Shown: positions 36,685-45,151, numbered from the stretch's first letter. The stretch: DNA of 64,000 nt from Chryseobacterium ginsenosidimutans (GCF_024807225.1 NZ_JANUCO010000001.1:682001-746000); one strand, 5' to 3'. Numbers and translations are program-made. Notes: generated from the sequence alone by a model not told the origin.

Positions 36685-37539
36685 ATGACAAAAAAATACC
36701 TTTTTTCAACTTTTGCAGCATTAGCTCTTTGTTTTGTGGTGTCTTGTGATAATACAACAGACGATCCGCCAAATCAGGATAAAACAACTCCGCCAACATC
36801 GACAATTACAGGACCGAGAATTTTAAGTAAAGTGAATAACGGAACTAAAGATCTTGAAGAGTATATTACAACAATTAATGGAGCACTTTCTCAGGCTTTT
36901 ACAAGAGATGCAGGCTCAACGAATACAATGACTTCTACTGTGACTTATAGTGGGAGCAAGATTTCTCAGATCAAAATTCAGGATAATGTAACTCCTCATG
37001 TAACTGATAATACGTATGTACTTACCTATACAAGCGGAAAATTATCAAGCTTTACGATGGATCAGACCCTATTAGGATCTCCCAATCATAGCGATTTTAC
37101 AGTGTATTATGATGCAAACGGAGAGCTATATAGAGTGGTGGAGAAGAAAAAACTAGGTGGAAGTACTTCGTATTCTCATTACTATGAAGCCAAATACACT
37201 TTTTCCGCAAGTAATATTGTAAAAACAGATTACACAGGAATGCTAATGAACGGAGTAAATCCTGATCCTTCTACAGCATCTACTACCTCTTATCTGTATG
37301 AAAATTACGATTCTAAGATAAACCCTTATACTACATTGCCGAAAGAATATCTTATCATTTCTCTTGCATCGACAACTCAGCTTAACTCTTATTTGCTTTC
37401 GACGAACAACGTAGGTAAAGTAACCATCCAGAGTCCTTTAGCACCTCCGATTTCTTATCCGAAATTGTATTCTTATGATTCTGCAAATTATCCGATTTCG
37501 GATCAGGGTATGCTTCATTATATATACAAACCGTTATAA
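36685..37539 (+). CDS. Lipoprotein 1 with Tyr-rich strand repeats
   Basis: 284 aa with a lipoprotein signal (AALALCFVVSCDNTTDDPP, lipobox Cys). A beta-rich part follows with recurring Y-strand units (TVTYSGSKISQIKI, YVLTYTSGKLSSFTM, FTVYYDANGELYRVV), an YENYDSKINPYTTLPKEYLI segment and the C-terminal LHYIYKPL. It shares this layout and ending with the next gene. Function unknown; likely outer-membrane-anchored. The strand units are reminiscent of RHS/YD-like repeats but are not that family with certainty. Confidence 0.78.
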   Translation: MTKKYLFSTFAALALCFVVSCDNTTDDPPNQDKTTPPTSTITGPRILSKVNNGTKDLEEYITTINGALSQAFTRDAGSTNTMTSTVTYSGSKISQIKIQDNVTPHVTDNTYVLTYTSGKLSSFTMDQTLLGSPNHSDFTVYYDANGELYRVVEKKKLGGSTSYSHYYEAKYTFSASNIVKTDYTGMLMNGVNPDPSTASTTSYLYENYDSKINPYTTLPKEYLIISLASTTQLNSYLLSTNNVGKVTIQSPLAPPISYPKLYSYDSANYPISDQGMLHYIYKPL

Positions 37540-37600
37540 TTATATTTTAATAGTTTTGCGTGAAAATGAAGAAATATCTGATTTTTCGGCAAAAAAAAAT

Positions 37601-37608
37601 TATATTTG
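37601..37608 (+). promoter_or_regulatory. Putative -7 box for lipoprotein 2
   Basis: TATATTTG (TAnnTTTG), 26 bp upstream of the ATG at 37635. The same box and spacing occur in front of lipoprotein 1. Confidence 0.6.
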
Positions 37609-37634
37609 TGAAAAAATAAATAATCCCTTTTGGA

Positions 37635-38573
37635 ATGAAACGACTTTTTTATTTTATTTTACTATTGGTAGGTGTTTCTACAATCCATTCTTGTAAAGAT
37701 TTATTAGATGAAGATGGAAACCCACTATTAGATATAAATACAAACAGCGGACTGAATGGTCCAAGAGCTTTATACAGAGAAATCACGAACTCAGATACTT
37801 TGGCAACGTATTCCTATAATGGGTTGCAGTTAAGCAAAGTAATTACTCCTGGAGTAGGGTACAAATACAAATCTTCTACAGATATAGCTTGGAGTGGTGA
37901 TAAAATCAGTAGAATTGATTTTAAAGGACATGTAGATGAGGATAATAGTGGTATTGTGGATCAAGATAGTACGGTATACACTCAGCTATATACTTACAAT
38001 AATTTAGGGAAGCTGGAAACTATTTCAGAGAACCGTTCTGTTTTCAAACGTGGAACAGCAGTTCCGCCGGCTGTATTAGGTCCTTATGCAATATTCAGAA
38101 AATCAAAAACTCTTTATAATCTGAAATACAGCACTACAACCTCTAAACTGGCATCTATCACGATGCAGACAGGAGAAGATGTGTTGCCTTTCAATTTTAC
38201 CAACTATTCTGAAACAGCTTACCAATATTCGGGAGACAATGTTTCTAATGTAACAAGACAGTATGGTCCTATGGCAGGAGGTGTATTCGGAGCACCTGTA
38301 AGCAGATATGGGTATGCATATTCAAATTATGATAGTAGAATCAGTCCGTTTACGTTAATACCTTTCGCCTATAAGATTTCAAGAATTTTAAGAACCGAAA
38401 TCAATGATGTAGACAGCTGGATTTTATCACCGAACAGCCCGCAAAGATACTCAGTAACAGATCTTGTACCGCCGGTTCCTGTTCCTGTAGTATTCACAAC
38501 GAATTACAACTACGATCCTCAAACCTATATGCAGAAAGGATACGGAGTAAATTATATTTACAAACCATTGTAA
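37635..38573 (+). CDS. Lipoprotein 2 (paralog of lipoprotein 1)
   Basis: 312 aa: lipoprotein signal (FILLLVGVSTIHSCKDLLDE, Cys20), GPRALYREITNSDTLATYSY, Y-strand units (YSYNGLQLSKV, YTYNNLGKLETI, YQYSGDNVSNV), YSNYDSRISPFTLIPFAYKI and C-terminal GVNYIYKPL. The GPR start, the YDS-I-P segment and the YIYKPL end line up with lipoprotein 1. Tandem duplication; function unknown. Confidence 0.78.
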   Translation: MKRLFYFILLLVGVSTIHSCKDLLDEDGNPLLDINTNSGLNGPRALYREITNSDTLATYSYNGLQLSKVITPGVGYKYKSSTDIAWSGDKISRIDFKGHVDEDNSGIVDQDSTVYTQLYTYNNLGKLETISENRSVFKRGTAVPPAVLGPYAIFRKSKTLYNLKYSTTTSKLASITMQTGEDVLPFNFTNYSETAYQYSGDNVSNVTRQYGPMAGGVFGAPVSRYGYAYSNYDSRISPFTLIPFAYKISRILRTEINDVDSWILSPNSPQRYSVTDLVPPVPVPVVFTTNYNYDPQTYMQKGYGVNYIYKPL

Positions 38574-38596
38574 AAACAATTTTATACAATATTTTA

Positions 38597-38628
38597 AACT
38601 CAATCTTTCCGAAGGTTGAGTTTTTTAT
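38597..38628 (+). terminator. Intrinsic terminator after lipoprotein 2
   Basis: Stem AAACTCAATCTT / AAGGTTGAGTTT followed by T-run, 23 bp after the stop. Confidence 0.85.
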
Positions 38629-38639
38629 TTTTAATGCCT

Positions 38640-38647
38640 TAATTTTG
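38640..38647 (+). promoter_or_regulatory. Putative -7 box for pth
   Basis: TAATTTTG (TAnnTTTG), 14 bp upstream of the pth ATG. Confidence 0.55.
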
Positions 38648-38661
38648 CAAAAAATTTCTCG

Positions 38662-39225
38662 ATGAAATATTTAATAGTCGGTCTTGGAAACAAAGGTCCG
38701 GAGTACGAAAATACACGTCACAACATCGGTTTCAAAGTAGCGGAGAAAATTGCGGAAACATTGGATGTTTCATTTAATACGACAAATTTTGGCTGGATGG
38801 CCGATGGAAAATACAAAGGAAGAAGAGTATTGGTTTTAAAGCCGGATACCTACATGAATCTTTCCGGAAATGCCGTGAGATACTGGATGCAGAAAGAAAA
38901 TATTCCTTTGGAAAATGTGTTGATTGTGACGGATGATTTAGCATTGCCTTTCGGAACGTTAAGAATGAAAGGAAAAGGTTCAGACGCAGGACACAACGGA
39001 TTGAAAAATATCAATGAAGTTCTTCAAACCCAAAATTACGCAAGACTTCGTTTCGGGATTTCTGCAGATTTTTCTGAAGGAAGACAAGTAGACTATGTTT
39101 TGGGAACCTGGAATGAAGAAGAAAATAAAACGCTCTCCGAAAGAATTGAAAAATTTACAAAAGCATCTTTATCATTTGTTTTTGCCGGAATTAATAATAC
39201 AATGTCTGCTTTTAACGGAAAATGA
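38662..39225 (+). CDS. pth: Peptidyl-tRNA hydrolase
   Basis: 187-aa cytosolic enzyme that frees tRNA from prematurely released peptidyl-tRNA. Catalytic His20 in YENTRHNIGF, Asn10 in VGLGNKGPEYENT, TYMNLSG substrate-cleft motif, VTDDLALPFGTLRMKGKG (catalytic-network Asp), and SDAGHNGLKNI. Length is normal. Single gene with its own promoter; no operon partner visible. Confidence 0.96.
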   Translation: MKYLIVGLGNKGPEYENTRHNIGFKVAEKIAETLDVSFNTTNFGWMADGKYKGRRVLVLKPDTYMNLSGNAVRYWMQKENIPLENVLIVTDDLALPFGTLRMKGKGSDAGHNGLKNINEVLQTQNYARLRFGISADFSEGRQVDYVLGTWNEEENKTLSERIEKFTKASLSFVFAGINNTMSAFNGK

Positions 39226-39340
39226 TCGGCAAAATTTAATATAATTCTTGTTTAGATTTTTTTATTAACCACAAAAGGTACTGTGTTCATTTCCAAATAT
39301 TTTCAGATATTTGTATAAACTATTTAAGGAGAATATTTAT

Positions 39341-40375
39341 TCATCCTGTGTAGGCAGGCGCAACCCTGTCTATTTTTTTATTTTCTATATAATTAGGATC
39401 AAATTCCATATTGCTTTTCCAAAGTTTATAAATTAAAATGAGCAACTTTCTTGCGACTGCTATTACTGCTATTTTTTTCACAGGTTTTCTGTCTTTTAGA
39501 TTGTTATAAAACTCTTTCATTAACGGATTGAATCTGGTTGCACATAAAGCGGGCATATATAAAGAATGGCGGATAAAACTGTTTCCCTTTTTAGATATTC
39601 TTGTCTTCCCTTCCTTATTCCCAGACTGATTGTGCTGAATATCTAAACCTGCATAACTTGCCAGTTGTCTTCCATTTGTTATTAACGCAAAGGCATTGGT
39701 TTCTGCAATAATACATATTGTTGTAATAAAACTTACTCCCGGAATACTGCATATTTTTTTAACTTTATCAGAAAACTCTGTATCAGACATTACTAAAAGC
39801 CTAAGTTCCGACTCGATCTCCGATACCTGTACTTCTAATAAGGAAACCTGTGTTTTTAACCTTTTTTGAGTGGAGACAGGGCAGTCATGACTGTGATGTT
39901 TTGCATGAAGCTGATTCTTAGCCTGATTGATTTTAGCTTTTACTTCACGGTATTCACGGCTTAAAAATTTTAAATCACGCATAATTTTAGTAGGCATATT
40001 CCAGGTTCTTAATTTCCTTTCCAATCCTAACCTGCATAAAACCTCTGAATCCTTTTGATCTGTCTTGGTTTTCACATTAAGACTGCGGGAATAATGCTTC
40101 ACCATATTGGGTAATAGCACAGATAATTTACAATGATGCTCATTTAAAAAATAAGCCAAATGCTCATAATAAACGCCCGTGGCTTCCATTACATAAAATA
40201 CTTCTCTTGAGGCATTCTGTTCATCCGACCACTGCAATAATTCTTTATATCCACAATAGTCATTTTTAAATCTTTTACTCTTCCCAAATTTTTGATTTTG
40301 AAAGCTGTCTGAAGTTCCAAAACAACAGTCTAGATAATCTTTTGAAATATCAATACCGATACATTGCTTTTCCAT
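39341..40375 (-). CDS. IS110-family DEDD transposase
   Basis: 344 aa. N-terminal RuvC-like DEDD domain: IGIDISKDYLD (first Asp), VMEATGVYYEHLAYFL (Glu), KTKTDQKDSEVLCRLG (two Asp). C-terminal Transposase_20 domain: ICSIPGVSFITTICIIAET, LASYAGLDIQHNQSGN with the nucleophile-region serine, and SKKGNSFIRHSLYMPAL. A coiled-coil-like helical stretch lies between. Intact and full length, so probably a functional recombinase. Confidence 0.92.
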   Translation of the reverse strand: MEKQCIGIDISKDYLDCCFGTSDSFQNQKFGKSKRFKNDYCGYKELLQWSDEQNASREVFYVMEATGVYYEHLAYFLNEHHCKLSVLLPNMVKHYSRSLNVKTKTDQKDSEVLCRLGLERKLRTWNMPTKIMRDLKFLSREYREVKAKINQAKNQLHAKHHSHDCPVSTQKRLKTQVSLLEVQVSEIESELRLLVMSDTEFSDKVKKICSIPGVSFITTICIIAETNAFALITNGRQLASYAGLDIQHNQSGNKEGKTRISKKGNSFIRHSLYMPALCATRFNPLMKEFYNNLKDRKPVKKIAVIAVARKLLILIYKLWKSNMEFDPNYIENKKIDRVAPAYTG

Positions 40376-40600
40376 GATGTTTAATTTTAAGTGAAAAAAC
40401 TGCAGTTTCTTGTAATCTTTTCTCGCATTTATACGGAATGTAAAAACTTCCTAAGTACTGTTCAGATTTTAAAGAAACTTAGAGACAGAGAATCTTTCTT
40501 TTTCCGGTATATTAATAAAAATTACCTCTCACAAAATATTTCTGCTGCCTCTTAGTTTTATTATTTAAAGTAACTTATATTTATAAATACAAACATACGA
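40376..40600 (-). ncRNA. Candidate bridge RNA region of the IS110 element
   Basis: Noncoding segment between the upstream end and the transposase start, where IS110-group elements encode a bridge RNA that pairs with donor and target DNA. The minus strand holds paired segments such as GAAACTGCAGTTTCT-like near the start codon, and short stretches (AGAGGCA, TTTTGTG around 40530-40555) that resemble the flanking target (GAGGCAC, CACAAAAGG). Position is from family knowledge; folding and guide pairing were not computed. Confidence 0.4.
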
Positions 40601-40740
40601 GGCACAAAGATTTAGATATTATATTTTAAGTTTATCAATAAACCGTAGATAAGAGCACATAAGTTTAAAAAAATCTTTGATTTTTATTCTTTTGAAAGCT
40701 TGCTGTATAAATATCTTTTGCCTCTTTTGCGGTTAAATTT
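40601..40740. repeat. Right half of the interrupted intergenic repeat
   Basis: GGCACAAAGATTTAGA followed later by CCTCTTTTGCGGTTAA (about 40718-40737), which is the inverse complement of the TTAACCACAAAAGG on the other side of the IS110. Together they formed one imperfect long inverted repeat typical of intergenic repeats in these genomes. Confidence 0.5.
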
Positions 40741-40759
40741 TAAATATACTTATAAAAGA

Positions 40760-40784
40760 AAACCTCCAGTTTAGGAGGTTTTTG
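40760..40784 (-). terminator. Intrinsic terminator
   Basis: Stem AAAACCTCC / GGAGGTTTTT directly after the stop of the small secreted protein. Confidence 0.8.
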
Positions 40785-41207
40785 TTATTTATAAACGACA
40801 ATATCTCGTATCACTTTCTTCTCAAAGTAATTTTTTTCGCTTACTGTAAAACCGTAATTATGCTCTTCCTGCAAAAACTCTATCTGAGTCGTCGCTGCAT
40901 TATCCGGTTTCCATCTGATGACAAACGTTACCTCGTTTCCGGAATTGATGTCTTTATCGGAAAATTTAAATAATGTACTTGGTAACGTATTGTTTTGGTC
41001 GAATCTTATATCAGATTTTGATTTTTTAAACTGCAGTTGAGTCATATCTTTTAACAGCAGAGAAAAAGGTTTTCCGATGTATTTTTCTTTATTCGTTTCA
41101 AATTTTTTAGCATAAGCAAGCGTATCGCTCACGGGCTTCTGAGACTTTAAAAAACCATTTGAAAAAAGTAAAATTCCTATCAGGAGTATATTGGTAAGTA
41201 TTTTCAT
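40785..41207 (-). CDS. Small secreted protein of unknown function
   Basis: 140 aa with a signal peptide (MKILTNILLIGILLFSNGFL, then KSQ). The mature protein, about 118 residues, is mixed alpha/beta: SDTLAYAKKFETNKEKYIGK, PFSLLLKDMTQLQFKKSKSD, EVTFVIRWKPD. The YIGKPFSLLLKDM pattern resembles small Flavobacteriia proteins of unknown function. Single gene; nothing in the context explains it. Confidence 0.7.
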   Translation of the reverse strand: MKILTNILLIGILLFSNGFLKSQKPVSDTLAYAKKFETNKEKYIGKPFSLLLKDMTQLQFKKSKSDIRFDQNNTLPSTLFKFSDKDINSGNEVTFVIRWKPDNAATTQIEFLQEEHNYGFTVSEKNYFEKKVIRDIVVYK

Positions 41208-41352
41208 AAGTTATCCACAACATTTATTGGAACATCAAAAGTAAGTATTTTCAAAACAGATTTGGCTTGGCTTTTAGTTAAAACTTAATTAAAATTAAAA
41301 AACAAATGGCACAAATATTTTCACTTAATTAAAAAATTAACAGACTATTCTT

Positions 41353-41417
41353 ATCAATAGAAATGGACTTTAGCCCATTTTCAGAATGTAAATAATCAAA
41401 TTGGCTTTAGCCAAAAC
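41353..41417. repeat. Double-hairpin intergenic repeat, copy 2
   Basis: AATGGACTTTAGCCCATT (hairpin 1) and TTGGCTTTAGCCAA (41400-41413, hairpin 2) with the AATAAT-type spacer, matching 27260-27330. The first hairpin has drifted; the second is identical. Confidence 0.75.
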
Positions 41418-41429
41418 ATATTAAAAAGA

Positions 41430-41570
41430 ATAAAGATATCCACAATCATCCGTGAAAATTCGTGAAATCTGTGGGAGAAAACTCTTCATTTTGACAAAGG
41501 AGAAATCTACTCTTTATTATAGATTCTTCACTCCGCTTTCTCTCCGTTCTGAATGACAATCTTTTTTAAT
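41430..41570. other. Repeat-rich intergenic sequence
   Basis: Contains AATTCGTGAAATCTGTGGG and TCACTCCGCTTTCTCTCCGT with TGAATGACA. Phrases of this kind recur between genes in Chryseobacterium-like genomes. No gene is seen. Confidence 0.4.
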
Positions 41571-41601
41571 AAAAAAGACCACCGAAAAAATCGATGGTCT
41601 C
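41571..41601 (-). terminator. Intrinsic terminator after carbonic anhydrase 1
   Basis: Stem AGACCACCGA / TCGATGGTCT, with A-run AAAAA on the left giving a T-tail on the minus strand. Confidence 0.8.
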
Positions 41602-41641
41602 CCAATGTATTCAAAATTTATCTAACTATACATTTTATCTC

Positions 41642-42278
41642 TTACAGCCAGCTTACAGCGCCTGTTTCAACGTCGTAGTTTGCACCTACTATTTTTATTT
41701 TACCTTCATTTTCAAGGTTGCTAAGCGTAGAGCTTTGTTTACGGATGTCTTCAATCGCATTTTTTACATTCTGCTGATTCAGTCTTTCCAATAGTGGACT
41801 GTTTTTAGAAGAACGTTCTTCCCCTTCTTCGATTATTTCATTGATGATCGGGTCAAAATGATTAATCAGGTGGTTCAGGTTATCCATTCCCAGTCCTTCT
41901 ATTTGCGCTGCGTCAAGACCGCCTTTTAAAGCGCCGCATTTCGTGTGTCCTAAAACTACGATAAGCTTAGAAACCAGCCACATTGCAGCCAAATTCCATT
42001 GAACCTAAAATATCCTGATTAACAAAATTACCCGCAATTCTGATGCTGAAAACATCTCCCAATCCCTGATCAAAGATAAGCTCAGCAGAAGTACGGCTGT
42101 CGATACAGCTTAAAACCACTGCGAAAGGCCATTGTCCTTCACGGGTAGCATTTACCTGTTCCAAAAGGTCTCTGTTTGCTTTAAGATTGTTTACAAATCT
42201 TTGATTTCCTTCTTTTAAAAAGTCTAATGCTTTTTCAGGAGTAATGGTAGACTGGGTTTCAGAAGTGTGTGCTTTCAT
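41642..42278 (-). pseudogene. Beta-carbonic anhydrase 1, frameshifted as read
   Basis: Beta-class carbonic anhydrase (CO2/bicarbonate interconversion). The N-terminal frame has SCIDSRTSAELIFDQGLGDVF (zinc Cys and the Asp/Arg pair), FSIRIAGNFVNQDILGSMEF and GCNVAG. The C-terminal frame continues SKLIVVLGHTKCGALKGG (zinc His and Cys) and then a helical tail. The frames join at 41971-41973: plus-strand TTAGAAACCAGC must lose an A so that GCNVAGSKLIVVLGHTKCGA reads through. Restored length is about 212 aa. Located after the SulP transporter on the same strand, 53 bp away. Confidence 0.88.
41971..41973 (-). other. Frameshift site in carbonic anhydrase 1
   Basis: Plus strand TTAGAAACCAGC. Removing one A restores the conserved VAGSKLIVVLGH. 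As read, the minus-strand frame reaches a TAA immediately after GGT TTC. Confidence 0.88.
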
Positions 42279-42331
42279 ATTGTTTTATATATTGATTTTT
42301 ATTTAAAGTTAAAAAAATATTGATGATGAGC

Positions 42332-43924
42332 TTACATCGCTCTTCGGTGGGTAACCAAAATGTGAGAATCTTCATCCGTCTCATAGTCTCGGTATGAAGT
42401 TTTGAAACCTAAAAGTTCAACGGTAATGTCTTCTTCTTTTGCACGGATGTTGGCAAAATCCTGAATCATTTCCAGAACATCGGTTGCAATGTATGATGTT
42501 CCTCTTGCATCGATGGTTACGGTAGAATTTGGTTTAATGTTTTTCAACGTTTTTTTGATGGCTGCTTTGTTTAAAAATGAAACTTCCTCAGCAAGCTTAA
42601 TATTGATTTCGTCTGCATCATTCAGTTTTTCTTTGCTTAAATAATAAGCTCTCTTCATATTTCCCTGAAGAATATAGAATACTGAAATCGCAAGACCGAT
42701 TCCCACTCCTTTTAATAGATCTGTCGCTACCACTGCCACAACTGTAGCAACAAACGGAATAAACTGGAATTTACCCAACTGCCAGAAATGTTTGAAAGTC
42801 GCAGGTTTTGCTAATTTATATCCAACCAAAAGTAATACTGCCGCCAAAGTTGCCAACGGAATTAAATTTAAAATCACAGGAATAGAAAGTACACAGATTA
42901 GTAATAAAATTCCGTGTATTATTGCTGATGATTTGGATGTTGCTCCTGCGTTAGCATTGGCTGAACTTCTTACCACAACCGAAGTCATTGGAAGCCCACC
43001 GATAAATGAACTGATAAGATTTCCGATTCCCTGTGCTTTTAATTCTAAATTCGTGTCTGTAACTCTCCTTTGCTGGTCTAGTCTGTCGGATGCTTCAATA
43101 CAAAGAAGCGTCTCAATAGAAGCTACAATCGCTATCGTTGCGCCTACGATCCATACTTTCGGATTGGTAAAACCATTAAAATCCGGCATTATGACCAAAT
43201 TTTTGAAATCGTCAAAAGACTGGGGAACAGGAAGAGAAACCAAATGCTGAGTCTGGATTGCCAATGAACTTCCTGTCATTTTAAAAATCTGGTTCAATAC
43301 AATCCCTGCAACTACGGCGACCAAAGCCCCCGGAAGCATTTTTATCCTTTTTAAGGCGTGAACTTTATCCCAAGTAATAAGAATTGCAATGGAAACCAAA
43401 GTAACGATAATCGCACCCGGATGAATTGCTCCCAATAATTCAGCGAAATATCCGAAGTTTAGCCCATTATCAAAAATAGATTCATGACCTTCATAATCTT
43501 TATCAAATCCCAACGCGTGCGGAATTTGTTTTAAAATAATAATAATACCGATGGCTGCAAGCATTCCTTCGATGACATTATTAGGGAAATAATTAGAAAT
43601 ACTTCCTGCTCTTATAAATCCTAAGATCAATTGAATAAGTCCCGCAATAATTCCTGCACAAAGGAAAAGCTCGAATGCGCCAAGATCTGTAATTGCCGTT
43701 AAGACAATTGCCGTTAAACCTGCTGCAGGTCCGGAAACCGATATATTAGAATTACTGAGTGTTCCTACGACTAAACCACCTACAATCCCGGAAATAATTC
43801 CTGATAATGGTGGTGCTCCTGATGCCAAAGCAATTCCTAGGCATAAAGGAAGGGCAACTAAAAATACAACGAGTCCTGAAGGGAAATTCTCCTTAATTCC
43901 TCCTATTAATGATGTTTTTTTCAT
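42332..43924 (-). CDS. SulP-family anion transporter
   Basis: 530-aa inner-membrane transporter of the SulP/SLC26 family (sulfate, bicarbonate or other anions). About 10-12 hydrophobic helices: SGLVVFLVALPLCLGIALAS, GIISGIVGGLVVGTLSNSNI, SVSGPAAGLTAIVLTAI (typical SulP motif). A short C-terminal STAS-like region follows (STVTIDARGTSYIATDVLEM, VELLGFKTSY). Because beta-carbonic anhydrases lie directly on both sides, bicarbonate is the likeliest substrate. That substrate is inferred, not shown. Confidence 0.88.
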   Translation of the reverse strand: MKKTSLIGGIKENFPSGLVVFLVALPLCLGIALASGAPPLSGIISGIVGGLVVGTLSNSNISVSGPAAGLTAIVLTAITDLGAFELFLCAGIIAGLIQLILGFIRAGSISNYFPNNVIEGMLAAIGIIIILKQIPHALGFDKDYEGHESIFDNGLNFGYFAELLGAIHPGAIIVTLVSIAILITWDKVHALKRIKMLPGALVAVVAGIVLNQIFKMTGSSLAIQTQHLVSLPVPQSFDDFKNLVIMPDFNGFTNPKVWIVGATIAIVASIETLLCIEASDRLDQQRRVTDTNLELKAQGIGNLISSFIGGLPMTSVVVRSSANANAGATSKSSAIIHGILLLICVLSIPVILNLIPLATLAAVLLLVGYKLAKPATFKHFWQLGKFQFIPFVATVVAVVATDLLKGVGIGLAISVFYILQGNMKRAYYLSKEKLNDADEINIKLAEEVSFLNKAAIKKTLKNIKPNSTVTIDARGTSYIATDVLEMIQDFANIRAKEEDITVELLGFKTSYRDYETDEDSHILVTHRRAM

Positions 43925-44071
43925 GATGTTAAGCTGTGAGAGATAACCGATTTATTTGCATTTAAATAAATCAATTAATTGTAAAAGATTGGAAATTTAA
44001 TTTTTAAAGCACATGTATATTCGATACCAAAAAAATGATATGAATAGGAATCAAAAAAATCTAACTTACAA

Positions 44072-44371
44072 TTAAGCTTCCGGAGGCGGAGAAAATATGG
44101 TTAACAAAGGCGACAGATGAAAGGAATCATCTACCAGTACAAAAGATTTGCCTTCTACAGAAGGTTCAAAAAACTTCAGATAATCGAATACGTCTAAAGG
44201 TTTTGGAAGTGTTTTTTCGTAAACAATAAAGGGTGTCGTGTGAGAATGTGGTTCTTCTTCATTGATAATTACATTCGTTCTCGTAAGATCCCAACCGAAA
44301 ACCGCAGCAATGCTTGGCAGCGCTGTAAAGTTGAGGAAGAACAATAATGTAATAATACTCCAAAGTTTCAT
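44072..44371 (-). CDS. Small exported protein between CA and SulP
   Basis: 99 aa from MKLWSIITLLFFLNF, a signal-peptide-like or single-TM start (IITLLFFLNFTALPSIAAVF). The rest has NVIINEEEPHSHTTPFIVYE (an HSH pair) and GKSFVLVDDSFHLSPLLTIF, ending PPPEA. The shorter start removes the overlap with carbonic anhydrase 2. I do not recognise the family. It is co-directional with its neighbours, 23 bp after carbonic anhydrase 2, so probably co-transcribed; metal binding by the histidines is only a guess. Confidence 0.6.
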   Translation of the reverse strand: MKLWSIITLLFFLNFTALPSIAAVFGWDLTRTNVIINEEEPHSHTTPFIVYEKTLPKPLDVFDYLKFFEPSVEGKSFVLVDDSFHLSPLLTIFSPPPEA

Positions 44372-44394
44372 TTCACTTTCTTTTTTTAGAAAAA

Positions 44395-45063
44395 CTATTT
44401 TGTCTTTCTGCTCATTACCCAATCAGAACTTGTAAGATTATAGATCTTTTGGATGTCTTTCAAAACTTTTTCGAAGTCGATCTCCAGATCAATAATTTTT
44501 CCGGTTCTAAGGTCAAAAACCCAGCCGTGAACAACAGGATACTCATCTAAGATGTATCTTTCCTGCACACAAGCCATTTTAATGACGTTGATGCATTGTT
44601 CTTGTACATTTAGTTCTACAAGTCTGTCATAACGCTTACCTTCATCTTCAATAGCATCTAATTCAGCTTGATGTAATCTGTACACATCACGAATATTTCT
44701 CAGCCAAGGATTTAATAATCCCAAATCCTGAGGCGTCATCGCTGCTTTTACACCACCGCAGTTGTAATGCCCGCAAACAATAATGTGTTTTACTTTTAAA
44801 TGCTCTACAGCATATTGAATAACGGCTGTTGAGCTCATATCCAAAGTATTTACAAGATTGGCGATATTTCTTGTTACAAAAACTTCACCTGGTTGCGTAC
44901 CCATCAATTCTTCTGCTGTCACTCTGCTGTCGGAACATCCAATATAAAGATATTCCGGGTTTTGGGTTTTAGCTAATTCCTGGAAGAAATTAGGGTTGTT
45001 TGCAATTTTAGATTCTACCCATTTTCTGTTGTTTTCGAAAATAACCTCGTACGATTGTGACAT
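44395..45063 (-). CDS. Beta-carbonic anhydrase 2
   Basis: 222-aa intact beta-class carbonic anhydrase. Zinc ligands and active pair are in YIGCSDSRVTAEELMG (Cys, Asp-Arg) and IIVCGHYNCGGVKAAM (His, Cys). The PGEVFVTRNIANLVNTLD segment and the C-terminal VVHGWVFDLRTGKIIDLEID are typical of the plant/bacterial beta-CA branch. Cytosolic; supplies bicarbonate for carboxylases or speeds CO2 equilibration. First gene of the cluster and preceded by its own promoter box. Confidence 0.95.
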   Translation of the reverse strand: MSQSYEVIFENNRKWVESKIANNPNFFQELAKTQNPEYLYIGCSDSRVTAEELMGTQPGEVFVTRNIANLVNTLDMSSTAVIQYAVEHLKVKHIIVCGHYNCGGVKAAMTPQDLGLLNPWLRNIRDVYRLHQAELDAIEDEGKRYDRLVELNVQEQCINVIKMACVQERYILDEYPVVHGWVFDLRTGKIIDLEIDFEKVLKDIQKIYNLTSSDWVMSRKTK

Positions 45064-45143
45064 AATTAAAAAATTTAAAGGTGTATAATTATTTATTTCG
45101 TTTAAATTATTTTCAAAATCAATAGACTAAATCAATAATAGTG

Positions 45144-45151
45144 CAAAAATA
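45144..45151 (-). promoter_or_regulatory. Putative -7 box for carbonic anhydrase 2
   Basis: Minus-strand TATTTTTG (TAnnTTTG), 80 bp upstream of the ATG. The leader would be AT-rich; a nearer promoter was not seen. Confidence 0.45.

Larger units (their letters stand above)
39279..40600 (-). mobile_element. IS110-family insertion sequence (approximate ends)
   Basis: About 1.32 kb. The flanks reconstruct one intergenic repeat if the element is removed: TTAACCACAAAAGG on the left (to 39278) and AGGCACAAAGATTTAGA on the right (from 40600), sharing AGG at the junction. IS110 elements have no true inverted repeats, and none are seen. The long noncoding part is upstream of the transposase (about 225 bp) and the downstream part is short (about 62 bp), the arrangement of the IS110 rather than IS1111 group. 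End coordinates are inferred to within a few bases. Confidence 0.65.
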
